64,000 nucleotides of DNA, taken from Spirochaetia bacterium (GTDB taxonomy: Bacteria > Spirochaetota > Spirochaetia > Sphaerochaetales > Sphaerochaetaceae). Positions 16,447 to 24,962 of the stretch are shown here, piece after piece (position 1 is the first letter of the stretch; every line of letters starts with the position of its first letter). The notes beneath the pieces are model-generated. The model made no database searches and was not told the origin of the DNA. It worked only from the letters and a program-made list of their open reading frames with translations. The stretch spans positions 3,210,784 to 3,274,783 of the forward strand of contig JAKVOU010000001.1 in assembly GCA_022482625.1 (NCBI GenBank). The letters run 5' to 3'. The position numbers were made by a program, and so were the translations under genes.

Positions 16447-17652
16447 ATGATTCCGCTTTATATCCTTGGTATTTTACTTCGTTTTGGACCTCAGCATGGT
16501 TATAGGATTAAGAAGATCATTGCTGAGCAACTATCTGATTTTACCCAGATAAAATTACCGACCATCTACTATCATCTGGAAGGAATGCAGAAGAATGGTT
16601 TGCTGAAGATTCTTGATGGAAAGAGTGAAGGTAAAACAGAAAAGACTGTATATGCAATTACTGACAAAGGAAAACAGGTATTCCAAGGGTTGCTGGCCAA
16701 GTTGCTGAAATCCGAGTATCGTCCGGTCTATCCGAATGATGCGGTCTTCTATTTCTTTGAGTATCTTGATCCCGATGCAATCCAGGAAAGTCTGCAGGAT
16801 TATGCCAATAGGTTGGAAGGAGTAATTGCCTATTTGGAAAAACATAGGAAAGAAACTCTTGCATACGTCCCTGAGGATGCGACTGTGCCAGTAACTGTCA
16901 TTTTTGACCATCATATGCAGCACTATCAGGGCAGAGCTTGCATTGGGCGAGGGAGGCACTGGAAAAAATTCGTAGGAAAGAAAGACAATGATATGATAGA
17001 ACCAAGGAAAATTGAAACGGATGAGGGGATCCAGGACAATGTGACTGTGAAAATCTTTGATGATTTTGCCAGGAACATGAGGGATAAGGGATGGAACAAT
17101 GTGAATGTCATACTGAAGTCCGGTATTACGGGGGGCAAGGTACTGGAAATCGGTCCTGGACCGGGATATGTCGGATTGGAATGGCTGAAGAAGACTTCGG
17201 AAAGTGGGTTGTCAGCAATTGAAATCAGCAATGCAATGATTCTACTTGCAGAAAAGAATGCAAAGGCATATGGACTGCAGGATAGGGTTCACTACATTGA
17301 AGGAAACTGCATGCAGCTGCCTTTTGATGCAATGTCCTTTGATGCGGTGTTTTCAAACGGTTCATTGCATGAGTGGAAGGATCCCATCAAGGCATTCAAT
17401 GAAATTCATAGAGTGCTTGTACCAGGAGGACGTCTGTGCATAACAGATCTGAGACGTGACGTCGGGACAAGCCGGAAATGGATGATCTATCATTCGACCT
17501 TTTCCAAGGAAATAAGACCTGGTCTTCTTACTTCCTTGGGTGCTGCCTACACCGTAAAGGAATTGCAGGAGATTATTAGGAAAACTGCTTTCCATAATCT
17601 GACGATACAGGAGGCATTTTTTGGGCTTTGCATATCAGGAACCAAACAATAG
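16447..17652 (+). CDS. PadR-type HTH regulator fused to a SAM-dependent methyltransferase
   Basis: A 401-residue two-domain protein. Residues 1-80 are a PadR winged helix (ILGILLRFGPQHGYRIKKII; LPTIYYHLEGMQKNGLLK; YAITDKGKQVFQ), and 95-165 a helical PadR C-terminal region. Residues 200-401 are a class I methyltransferase with motif I VLEIGPGPGYVG at 232-243, an acidic end of strand 2 (IEIS) and RVLVPGGRLCITDL. No stop or frameshift separates them. GAGG six bases before the ATG fixes the start; an upstream in-frame TTG is less likely. PadR domains usually regulate by small-molecule binding, and here the second half could modify the same ligand. The function of the fusion is unknown to me. Confidence 0.85.
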   Translation: MIPLYILGILLRFGPQHGYRIKKIIAEQLSDFTQIKLPTIYYHLEGMQKNGLLKILDGKSEGKTEKTVYAITDKGKQVFQGLLAKLLKSEYRPVYPNDAVFYFFEYLDPDAIQESLQDYANRLEGVIAYLEKHRKETLAYVPEDATVPVTVIFDHHMQHYQGRACIGRGRHWKKFVGKKDNDMIEPRKIETDEGIQDNVTVKIFDDFARNMRDKGWNNVNVILKSGITGGKVLEIGPGPGYVGLEWLKKTSESGLSAIEISNAMILLAEKNAKAYGLQDRVHYIEGNCMQLPFDAMSFDAVFSNGSLHEWKDPIKAFNEIHRVLVPGGRLCITDLRRDVGTSRKWMIYHSTFSKEIRPGLLTSLGAAYTVKELQEIIRKTAFHNLTIQEAFFGLCISGTKQ

Positions 17653-17720
17653 GCTTTGAAATGACGATTGATTGATGGGGTCCTGAAATTGATGGCAGGA
17701 TAATGATTTTACAGACAATT

Positions 17721-17775
17721 ATCCTATCTGGAAAAAGAGTACTGGGGCGTAAGGCACAGGGTATCCAGATAGGAT
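17721..17775. repeat. Inverted repeat between convergent genes
   Basis: Perfect 11-base arms ATCCTATCTGG (17721-17731) and CCAGATAGGAT (17765-17775) are separated by 33 bases. It lies between the PadR-methyltransferase gene and the convergent aminopeptidase gene and may act as a long-loop terminator, though no T-run follows either arm. Nothing else is seen in 17653-17800. Confidence 0.5.
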
Positions 17776-17800
17776 ATAAGGATTCGAAGGCATATATGGC

Positions 17801-19090
17801 TTATCTGGCTGTATCATAGAAGGCTGTCATTCCTTCTTTGAGGAAGCTGGTATCCATGACGCCGCCAGTCTCGTAAGGGGAATGCATTGCCAGTTGGGCT
17901 ACGCCTATATCCACCGTCGGCAGGGAAAGATGCATGTTTGCAAGGTTGCCTAACGTAGAGCCTCCAGGTTGATCGGAATTGTTGACGAACTCTTGGTATG
18001 GTATGTTTTTGGAATCCAAGATGGTTTTCAGCATAGCTGCACTGAAAGCATCCGTAGTGTATTTTTGGTTTGCACTGTGCTTGATCAGTATGCCTCCGTT
18101 AGGAACCGGATGGTTGACCGGATCACAGGCTTCCCTATAGTTAGGATGCAGAGCATGCCCGTTATCTGCAGAGAGCATGAACCCTTTTGACTGGAGCATG
18201 AGGCGTTGTTCTTCATCCAACCCAAGGCTATATCCTATTCTTCTGACGGTTGACAGCAAAAAATCACCCATAGCGCCTTGCTTGGTACCACTTCCGACTT
18301 CTTCGTTGTCCATCAAGGCAAGCAGTTTTATGCTGTTTGTCTGTTTCTTGCTTGCAAGCAGTGCTTCCAAACCACAATAGGCACACTGCAGGTCATCAAT
18401 TCTCGGAGAGGAAAAGAATTCTCCCTCAAGGCCCCAGATGGTTCCTTTCATCCTGTTGTAGAGAAAGAGATCATAGTCAGCAAGATTGTCTTCCTTTACG
18501 CCAAGTTGCTGTGCCAACAGCTGTTTGATGCCATTCTTGTGGTTCCCCAAGGCAAGGATAGGCAGGCTGTCTTTCTGCTTGCTGTAGCTTTTGCCGTCGT
18601 TTGCCTTCCTGTTCTGGTGGATAGCCAGGTTGACGATGGCAACCAAATCCCGATCAAAGTTGACCAGTCTTTCTTCAACTGTTTTTCCTGATTTGACAAA
18701 AGCTCTACCCGCAAGGGAAAGCGGACGGTCGAACCAGGGAGCTATGAGCATGCCGCCATACCCTTCGGTATTGAGTACCGTGTACTTGTTTTCTATGACG
18801 ATCTCAGGATTGACCTTGAGGTAAAAGGAAGGTGAGTCAGTGTGAGCGGCAATGATTGATATTTCTTCAGGTTCTGTCTCGGGAAGAATGAATGCAATGA
18901 TTGCGGAACAGTTTCGGGATACATAGTATTTGCCACCGGCTTTGCAATTGAATCTTTTCTTTTCATCAAGTTCAGTGAATCCTGCCAGTTTCAACCTATG
19001 TGCAGTTTCAGCCGTAGCTTGAAAACTGGTAGGGCTTGCTTCAATGAATTTCAGCAAGGCCTGTGTATCATCGATGTAATTTTGTTCCAT
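17801..19090 (-). CDS. apeB: M18 family aspartyl aminopeptidase
   Basis: A 429-residue cytoplasmic zinc exopeptidase that removes N-terminal acidic or neutral residues from peptides. Family marks: the metal His and catalytic Asp in AAHTDSPSFYLK (H83, D85), the GYGG-x-L-x-x-PWFDRPLSLAGR segment near 115-135, metal/catalytic acids in LMDNEEVGSGTKQGA near 265, and the C-terminal AMHSPYE(T)GG. The length is normal. The internal ATG at 19090 is preferred over one 15 bases upstream because GGAGG lies at 19099-19103. It has a good promoter of its own. Confidence 0.92.
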   Translation of the reverse strand: MEQNYIDDTQALLKFIEASPTSFQATAETAHRLKLAGFTELDEKKRFNCKAGGKYYVSRNCSAIIAFILPETEPEEISIIAAHTDSPSFYLKVNPEIVIENKYTVLNTEGYGGMLIAPWFDRPLSLAGRAFVKSGKTVEERLVNFDRDLVAIVNLAIHQNRKANDGKSYSKQKDSLPILALGNHKNGIKQLLAQQLGVKEDNLADYDLFLYNRMKGTIWGLEGEFFSSPRIDDLQCAYCGLEALLASKKQTNSIKLLALMDNEEVGSGTKQGAMGDFLLSTVRRIGYSLGLDEEQRLMLQSKGFMLSADNGHALHPNYREACDPVNHPVPNGGILIKHSANQKYTTDAFSAAMLKTILDSKNIPYQEFVNNSDQPGGSTLGNLANMHLSLPTVDIGVAQLAMHSPYETGGVMDTSFLKEGMTAFYDTAR

Positions 19091-19120
19091 GCTTATTTCC
19101 TCCATAACCTGCCTGTCAGT

Positions 19121-19149
19121 ACTATAGCCTTTGTAGGCTGTTTAGACAA
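19121..19149 (-). promoter_or_regulatory. Promoter of apeB
   Basis: On the minus strand TTGTCT (19149-19144), a 17-base spacer and TATAGT (19126-19121). TCAGTACT, the core of the PadR-type operator at 16394, also occurs at 19116-19123 next to the -10 box; as a lone 8-mer this may be chance. Confidence 0.55.
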
Positions 19150-19280
19150 TCACATGTTGCCCTCTCAGCCATGGGTGCTGTTGACTGTTTTGAAAAAATG
19201 ATATATCTGTTGTATGTCATTATGTATATAGGAATAAGTCTGAGATAATCATTGTATCTGTTCATTGATGAGGTGCTTGC

Positions 19281-20024
19281 ATGACTGAAGTTCTTTATCG
19301 GCCTGACCATATGATTCTTTCCGTAGGGTACAGGCAACCATCCTTTCATCGACATCTTGCAAAACATATTTTGGTCAGCCTGCAGAGTAAGTTGGAGTGT
19401 AGGGTAGCTGGCCAAGTATTGCAATGCAAAGGTATCTGCATTGATTCCGAAGTATTCCATACGGCAGCTCCATTGTCCGGTACCTTGCTTGTGTTGTTGG
19501 TTGACGAAACGAGCAGCCTTTCAGACCAACTGGAAGATATATACCTGAGGGGGCAATCTTTCTGTATCTTGGATGAAGAATCTTGTAGCCGTGTAACAGA
19601 AGCATGGGAAAAACGTTGTGATGACTGGAAACAAGTGGATGCCGATCTTCTTTCTTGTTTCGGTTTTCATCTTGGCCAAGTCAGTGCATATGATGTCAGG
19701 ATCCGTACTGTCGTAGACTATCTGCATAGAAGCGAAACGGTTGATGGAAATACATTGGATATTCTTTGTAAAAGTATTTGCCTATCAAAAAGCCGGTTGG
19801 CACATTTGTTCAAGCAGCAGATCGGAGTGTCTTTGGGCAGTTATATGGTATTTGAAAAAGTTCGGAAAACCTATGGCTATGTACAGAGTGGAGAAGACTT
19901 GACTACGGCCTGCATACATGCTGGTTTCTATAGTTCCTCTCATTTTTCTGCTACCTATCGTCGTATGTTCGGATTGTCCTGCCGTGATTTTCACCATGGA
20001 ACCATCATTCACGATATATCGTAG
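19281..20024 (+). CDS. AraC family transcriptional regulator
   Basis: A 247-residue regulator. The C-terminal third (about 145-245) has the two helix-turn-helix units of AraC proteins (LDILCKSICLSKSRLAHLFKQQIGVSLGSYMVFEKVRKTYGYV; LTTACIHAGFYSSSHFSATYRRMFGLS). The N-terminal part is a diverged, perhaps cupin-like, sensor domain with no recognisable ligand site. The alpha/beta hydrolase gene follows 59 bases later on the same strand and is the likely target or partner. It is divergent from apeB. A possible promoter TTGACT-17-TATCTG starts near 19182. Confidence 0.85.
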   Translation: MTEVLYRPDHMILSVGYRQPSFHRHLAKHILVSLQSKLECRVAGQVLQCKGICIDSEVFHTAAPLSGTLLVLLVDETSSLSDQLEDIYLRGQSFCILDEESCSRVTEAWEKRCDDWKQVDADLLSCFGFHLGQVSAYDVRIRTVVDYLHRSETVDGNTLDILCKSICLSKSRLAHLFKQQIGVSLGSYMVFEKVRKTYGYVQSGEDLTTACIHAGFYSSSHFSATYRRMFGLSCRDFHHGTIIHDIS

Positions 20025-20083
20025 CGTTTTTTTGAAAGTCTTGTTTTGATTTTTCCCATATCATTCTGGTGAAGTGAGGAGGA

Positions 20084-21253
20084 ATGACAGCATTGATACA
20101 GGTTGATGATGAATTCAAAGTCGGTTCTTTCAATTTCAATCCATTGCCTAACTTCAATTTTCAATTGAACAGGACCGTGATGTGGAACGGCGGGGATCCT
20201 GCGGATATCAGTCGCATCGCAGGGCGGATTACCGACAGTGGTACTTGGAAAAAAGAAATGATTGCACTCGGGGACCAGGCACTTTCACAAGGCAGGCACA
20301 AGGAAGCGATTGCATACTATCGGATGAGTGAATTCTTCATGTTTGACGGAGATCCGGACAAATTGAAGTATTACCGTCTTGCAGCAAAAATGTTCAGTGA
20401 ATATTACCATGATTATTTTGAACGTAAGCTTGTAATCCGATATGAAGTGCCGTATGAGAATGTCAAACTGCCCGTCATGTATACCGGTGCCCAAGGAGAG
20501 AAGAAGGGGATTGTCCTTTTCCATGGAGGAAATGATTCCTACTATGAGGAATTCTTCATTCCCATGCTTTATTTTTCAGAACATGGCTTTGATGTATATC
20601 TCTTTGAAGGTCCCGGACAAGGTAGCGTGTTGCGATTGCAGGGAAAACCCTTTACTTACCGATGGGAAAAGCCTGTCAAGGCCATCATGGACAAGTTTGA
20701 CTTGGATGATGTAACGATTGTCGGGGCATCCTTGGGAGGTATGCTGGCTCCGCGTGCGGCTGCATTCGAGAAGAGGATAAGACGCGTCGTTGCATGGTCT
20801 ATATTTCCTGGATTCATGGACCTTCTGTATGCAAAACTGCCACCGGCAGCCTGTATGGGCCTGGGGCTGTTGCTGAAGACAAGAGCAAAAGTTATTGTAG
20901 ACCTGTTGTTCAACCATGCCGCAAAGAAGAATGAAATGCTCAAATGGGGACTTGGACATGGATTGTATGCCTATGGAGCTTCATCTCCTTACCAAGCTCT
21001 TTCCAAGTTGAGCCGATATCAGATGCTGGATATTGCTCCATTGATTGACCAGGATGTCCTTATCATAGGAGCGAATCAGGATCATTTTATCGACTACCGG
21101 CTGGTCGGCAAGGAAATTGATGCACTTACCGATGTCAGATCATTGACGGTGAGGCTGTTTACGGAAAAAGAAGATGCAGGAGCTCATTGCAACGTAGGCA
21201 ATGCGAAGCTTGTAATGGATACCATGATCAATTGGATAAGTTCAGTTACGTAA
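20084..21253 (+). CDS. Alpha/beta hydrolase with N-terminal helical cap
   Basis: A 389-residue serine hydrolase. The nucleophile Ser216 is in GASLGG, the oxyanion segment is LFHGGND near 145-151, the acid is probably in GANQDHFID near 333, and the His in AGAHCNVG near 366, so the triad is intact. The first 120 residues are helical, with a TPR-like patch (GDQALSQGRHKEAIAYYRMSEFFMF), as in FrsA and dihydropseudooxynicotine hydrolase relatives. The substrate is unknown; a C-C bond hydrolase or esterase is plausible. AGGAGG is close before the ATG. Probably co-transcribed with the AraC gene and ended by the hairpin at 21263. Confidence 0.82.
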   Translation: MTALIQVDDEFKVGSFNFNPLPNFNFQLNRTVMWNGGDPADISRIAGRITDSGTWKKEMIALGDQALSQGRHKEAIAYYRMSEFFMFDGDPDKLKYYRLAAKMFSEYYHDYFERKLVIRYEVPYENVKLPVMYTGAQGEKKGIVLFHGGNDSYYEEFFIPMLYFSEHGFDVYLFEGPGQGSVLRLQGKPFTYRWEKPVKAIMDKFDLDDVTIVGASLGGMLAPRAAAFEKRIRRVVAWSIFPGFMDLLYAKLPPAACMGLGLLLKTRAKVIVDLLFNHAAKKNEMLKWGLGHGLYAYGASSPYQALSKLSRYQMLDIAPLIDQDVLIIGANQDHFIDYRLVGKEIDALTDVRSLTVRLFTEKEDAGAHCNVGNAKLVMDTMINWISSVT

Positions 21254-21262
21254 ATACGGAAT

Positions 21263-21313
21263 AAACGTTCCCTTCTGCTGCTGGCAGTGTCCAGTAGCAG
21301 GGGAAACGTTTTT
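21263..21313. terminator. Terminator between hydrolase gene and purL
   Basis: A long imperfect hairpin (arms from AAACGTT at 21263 to AAACGTTTTT at 21304-21313) with an inner CTGCTGG/CCAGTAGCAG pairing. The plus strand ends in T5. It can also end the convergent purine operon. Confidence 0.75.
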
Positions 21314-21316
21314 CGT

Positions 21317-24300
21317 TCAGCTGAAATATCTGATGGCTCCTAAGAACAGCCTGTCATCCTGCTTTGCAGGTGTGTTCTTGTACAGTCCTTTGCAGCAACG
21401 TTCGTTGTGAGCCATTTTCCCAAGGACCCTGCCATCCGGTGAGAGCAGTGATTCAATCGCCTCGGTGCTGCCATTTGGGTTTGTTTCGATATCCATTGAT
21501 GGGTTACCTTTGATGTCACAGTATTGGGTACCTATCTGCCCAGCCTTGATGAGCCTTTCCAAATGATCAGGGTCACAGACAAATCTTCCTTCTCCATGGC
21601 TGATCGGTGCCATGGTGATTTCACCGATTTCAAACTGGCTGAGCCAAGGACTGGCATTTGTACAGATTCTTGTCCTTACCAATCTTGACTGGTGCCGGCC
21701 GATCGTATTGTATGTCAATGTCGGATCATCTGCCTTGATCTCTGTAATCCTGCCGTATGGTACCAAGCCAAGTTTGATCAGTGCCTGGAAGCCATTGCAG
21801 ATACCGAGTATGAGACCGCCCCTGTCATTGAGCAATCTGTCGATTTCTTCGCTTATATAAGGAGATCGGAGAAAGTTGCTGATGAATTTTCCGCTTCCGT
21901 CAGGCTCGTCTCCGCCAGAGAAACCTCCGGGAATGAAAAGGACTTGTGCCTCATGCAGCCTTTTTGCAAACTGTTTGGCACTTTCCATGACTCTCTCAGC
22001 ACTTTGGTTGTTTATGACGAAAGTTTCTGCTGTCCCTCCGGCTCTTCCAATTGCCTTGCAACTGTCGTACTCACAGTTGGTGCCAGGGAATACCGGCAAC
22101 AGGAAAACAGGTCTTGCATACGTTTTTCCTTTCAGTGGTTCACGCCTGATGCCTTGGATATGCCTGACTGCAGCGGTCTGTTCCTGGTTAGCCTTTCTTG
22201 GATAGACAGGTTCAAGTACGCTGTCCGATACTGCTTCGATTTCACTGAGATCGACACTTTCTGTACCTTGTATCAGCCTGTAGGCTCTGATTGTACGTCC
22301 TATGACGGTAAAGCATTCTCCTTCAGGTACGCTGCTATGTTTACATTCGAGGATAATCTGTCCCAATGAGGCAGAGAACAGATTGACGCCTTCCCGGATT
22401 TCACAACCTATCCTGTTGCCGAAACTCATCTTGCACAAAGCTTCTGCCAAGCCGTGTCGGCCAAGTGCGAAAGAAGCATAGGCTTTCTTCCCATGGATCA
22501 ATGCTTCGGCCTTTGAGAGCGAAGATCGCAGGTGTTTCCTATCAGGGGTGAACAGAACAAGGGGCGAACCGACTTTGCTGAAGCAGGACGGTATAACACA
22601 GCCGTTTTTTGTCGTACTGACAGCAAATGAAACGAGTGTATTCGGTACGTCCAGTTCGTTGAATGTTCCGCTCATGGAATCCTTGCCTCCGATGGCGGCT
22701 ATTCCCAAGTCGAGCTGGGCCTGGAGGCTCCCGAGGAGTGCGGCGAAAGGCTTTCCCCAACGTTTGGGCTCTGTATCAGTACGTCCGAAATATTCCTGTA
22801 GCGTCAGATACATGTGGTCAAGTCTGCCTCCGCTTGCAATGTTCTTGCAAACCGAGGACACCACTGAAGCATAGGCTCCTTTATAAGGAGTGTGTTCCAT
22901 CGTCACAGGGTCGAAACCATAGCTCATCACAGTACAGTCAGTTGTCTTTCCTTCAACAGGAAACTGTGCGACCATACTTTGTTCAGGGCTTTTCTGATAG
23001 ATGCCGCCATAAGGCATGAGCACCGTAGCTGTACCGATGGTTGCATCAAAGCGTTCACTGCAGCCTTGTCGGGAACAGCAGTCAAGCGAGGCAAACAATT
23101 GCCTGCACCTTTCATGCAGATCCTTCTGCTGATACTCTTCCGGGTAGCCGGTACTGTCCGCTTCTTCAGGTACTTCTACCGTGCAGGATTTCGCTGCGCC
23201 GTTGGTATCAAGGAATGCCCTGTCGATATCGACGATCTTCCTCGTTCTATGATACATGACCAAGGTCGGTCTTTCCGTTACTTTGGCTACGATGGTTGCC
23301 TCGATGTTTTCCTGATCTGCCAATTCCATGAAACGTGCAGCATCCTGCGGGGCTACGACCACAGCCATTCGTTCCTGTGATTCACTGATGGCAAGCTCGG
23401 TACCGTCAAGACCTGCATACTTTGTCGGAACCTTGTCCAGGTCGATTTCAAGGCCTGGGGCAAGTTCTCCGATGGCGACGCTTACACCTCCGGCTCCGAA
23501 ATCATTGCATCGTTTGATCATCCGACTGGCTTCCTTGTTCCTGAACAATCTCTGCAACTTTCTTTCTTCTGGAGCATTTCCTTTCTGGACTTCTGAGCCA
23601 CAGGCAGAAAGGGAAGACGTATCATGGCTTTTTGAGGAACCTGTTGCGCCTCCGCAACCGTCCCTTCCTGTACGTCCGCCGATAAGCAATACGACATCTT
23701 CTGCCTGAGGCCTTTCCCTGATGACGTTTTCCTGTGGTACAGCGCCGATGACAGCGCCCAACTCCATGTGCTTTGCCTTGTAACCGTCATGGTAGATTTC
23801 ATCGACAAGACCGGTTGCAAGACCCACTTGGTTCCCATAGCTGCTGTTGCCTGCTGCTGCTGTACGCGCAAGCTTCCGTTGGGGAAGCTTGCCCTTCATT
23901 GTGTCTTCCACCTTTTCCAAGGGGTTGCCGCATCCTGCGATACGCATTGCCTGATAGACGTAGGCCCGGCCTGAAAGTGGATCCCTGATAGCCCCTCCTA
24001 TGCAGGTTGCAGCTCCGCCGAAAGGTTCAATCTCCGTAGGGTGGTTATGCGTTTCGTTCTTGAACAACAGCAGATACGGAACTGACTCACCATTGACCTT
24101 GACTGTTGTCTTGACTGTACATGCATTGATTTCTTCACTTGCATCAAGGCCTCTGACAGTAATGTACCTAGGGCCCGAAGTTGCAATATCCATCAGCGTG
24201 ACAGGTTTCTTCCTTCCTTTTTTCTGCCGGAGTTCCAAGTAATGTCCATATGTTTCCTTGACATTTGTATCTGCTATCTTTGCTTCCTTGATGACGGTCG

Positions 24301-24961
24301 AGAATGTCGTATGCCGGCAATGGTCACTCCAGTATGTATCGACGACCCTCAGTTCCGTTTCAGAAGGTTGCCGCCCTTTGTCCTTGAAGTATTGCTGGAA
24401 CAGTGCCAGGTCTTCCTCATCCATTGCCAGGCCTTTGCTGCTTCCCAATGCCTGCAGACCTTCTTTGTCAAGTTCGTTGAAACCTTCGATGCTTGAAATA
24501 TCGGGTGGAATTGGGTAATTCACATCAAGGCTGCTGACTTTACCCAGATCAGCTTCCCTCGCTTCAACAGGATTGAGCAGGTAGCTTCTGATCGTAGCCA
24601 CAGCTTGGCTGCTGAGCTGCCCTTTCAGCAGATAGACGGTGGCACATCGTATTTCCGGACGTTTGCATAGGCCGAGAAGCTGTACACACTGGGCAGCGGA
24701 ATCGGCTCGTTGGTCAAATTGTCCCGGCAGATATTCAAGGGCAAAAATGGTACCTTTTTCTGTAATCTCGTTATGCAAGGTATCCGTCTGTATCGTACTG
24801 AATACAGTCGTAAGGGACTTTGTGAACAGGTCATCACTGATATGGTCAATGTCGTAACGGATGTAGATGACCAAATCCTCCAGATTGATCTGAAGGAATT
24901 CACGTATTTCCTTCAACAATGCTGTATCTGTTCCTTTTCGGACGAATATCCTGTGTACCAT
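21317..24961 (-). CDS. purL: Phosphoribosylformylglycinamidine synthase, large single-chain type
   Basis: Converts FGAR plus glutamine and ATP to FGAM, step 4 of purine synthesis. The 1214-residue chain carries an N-terminal region, two PurM-like halves (YWSDHCRHTTF; FKNETHNHPTEIEPFGGAATCIGG; DFGAGGVSVAIGELAPG; GGKDSMSGTF) and a C-terminal class I glutaminase (PVFLLPVFPGTNCEYD; nucleophile Cys in GICNGFQ; final His/Glu in SHGEGRF). This is the proteobacterial/eukaryotic long form, so purQ and purS are not needed. The start at 24961, four bases after the purD stop codon begins, has GGGAG upstream; a longer open frame into purD is not used. Last gene of the purine operon. Confidence 0.95.
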   Translation of the reverse strand: MVHRIFVRKGTDTALLKEIREFLQINLEDLVIYIRYDIDHISDDLFTKSLTTVFSTIQTDTLHNEITEKGTIFALEYLPGQFDQRADSAAQCVQLLGLCKRPEIRCATVYLLKGQLSSQAVATIRSYLLNPVEAREADLGKVSSLDVNYPIPPDISSIEGFNELDKEGLQALGSSKGLAMDEEDLALFQQYFKDKGRQPSETELRVVDTYWSDHCRHTTFSTVIKEAKIADTNVKETYGHYLELRQKKGRKKPVTLMDIATSGPRYITVRGLDASEEINACTVKTTVKVNGESVPYLLLFKNETHNHPTEIEPFGGAATCIGGAIRDPLSGRAYVYQAMRIAGCGNPLEKVEDTMKGKLPQRKLARTAAAGNSSYGNQVGLATGLVDEIYHDGYKAKHMELGAVIGAVPQENVIRERPQAEDVVLLIGGRTGRDGCGGATGSSKSHDTSSLSACGSEVQKGNAPEERKLQRLFRNKEASRMIKRCNDFGAGGVSVAIGELAPGLEIDLDKVPTKYAGLDGTELAISESQERMAVVVAPQDAARFMELADQENIEATIVAKVTERPTLVMYHRTRKIVDIDRAFLDTNGAAKSCTVEVPEEADSTGYPEEYQQKDLHERCRQLFASLDCCSRQGCSERFDATIGTATVLMPYGGIYQKSPEQSMVAQFPVEGKTTDCTVMSYGFDPVTMEHTPYKGAYASVVSSVCKNIASGGRLDHMYLTLQEYFGRTDTEPKRWGKPFAALLGSLQAQLDLGIAAIGGKDSMSGTFNELDVPNTLVSFAVSTTKNGCVIPSCFSKVGSPLVLFTPDRKHLRSSLSKAEALIHGKKAYASFALGRHGLAEALCKMSFGNRIGCEIREGVNLFSASLGQIILECKHSSVPEGECFTVIGRTIRAYRLIQGTESVDLSEIEAVSDSVLEPVYPRKANQEQTAAVRHIQGIRREPLKGKTYARPVFLLPVFPGTNCEYDSCKAIGRAGGTAETFVINNQSAERVMESAKQFAKRLHEAQVLFIPGGFSGGDEPDGSGKFISNFLRSPYISEEIDRLLNDRGGLILGICNGFQALIKLGLVPYGRITEIKADDPTLTYNTIGRHQSRLVRTRICTNASPWLSQFEIGEITMAPISHGEGRFVCDPDHLERLIKAGQIGTQYCDIKGNPSMDIETNPNGSTEAIESLLSPDGRVLGKMAHNERCCKGLYKNTPAKQDDRLFLGAIRYFS

Positions 24962-24962
24962 T

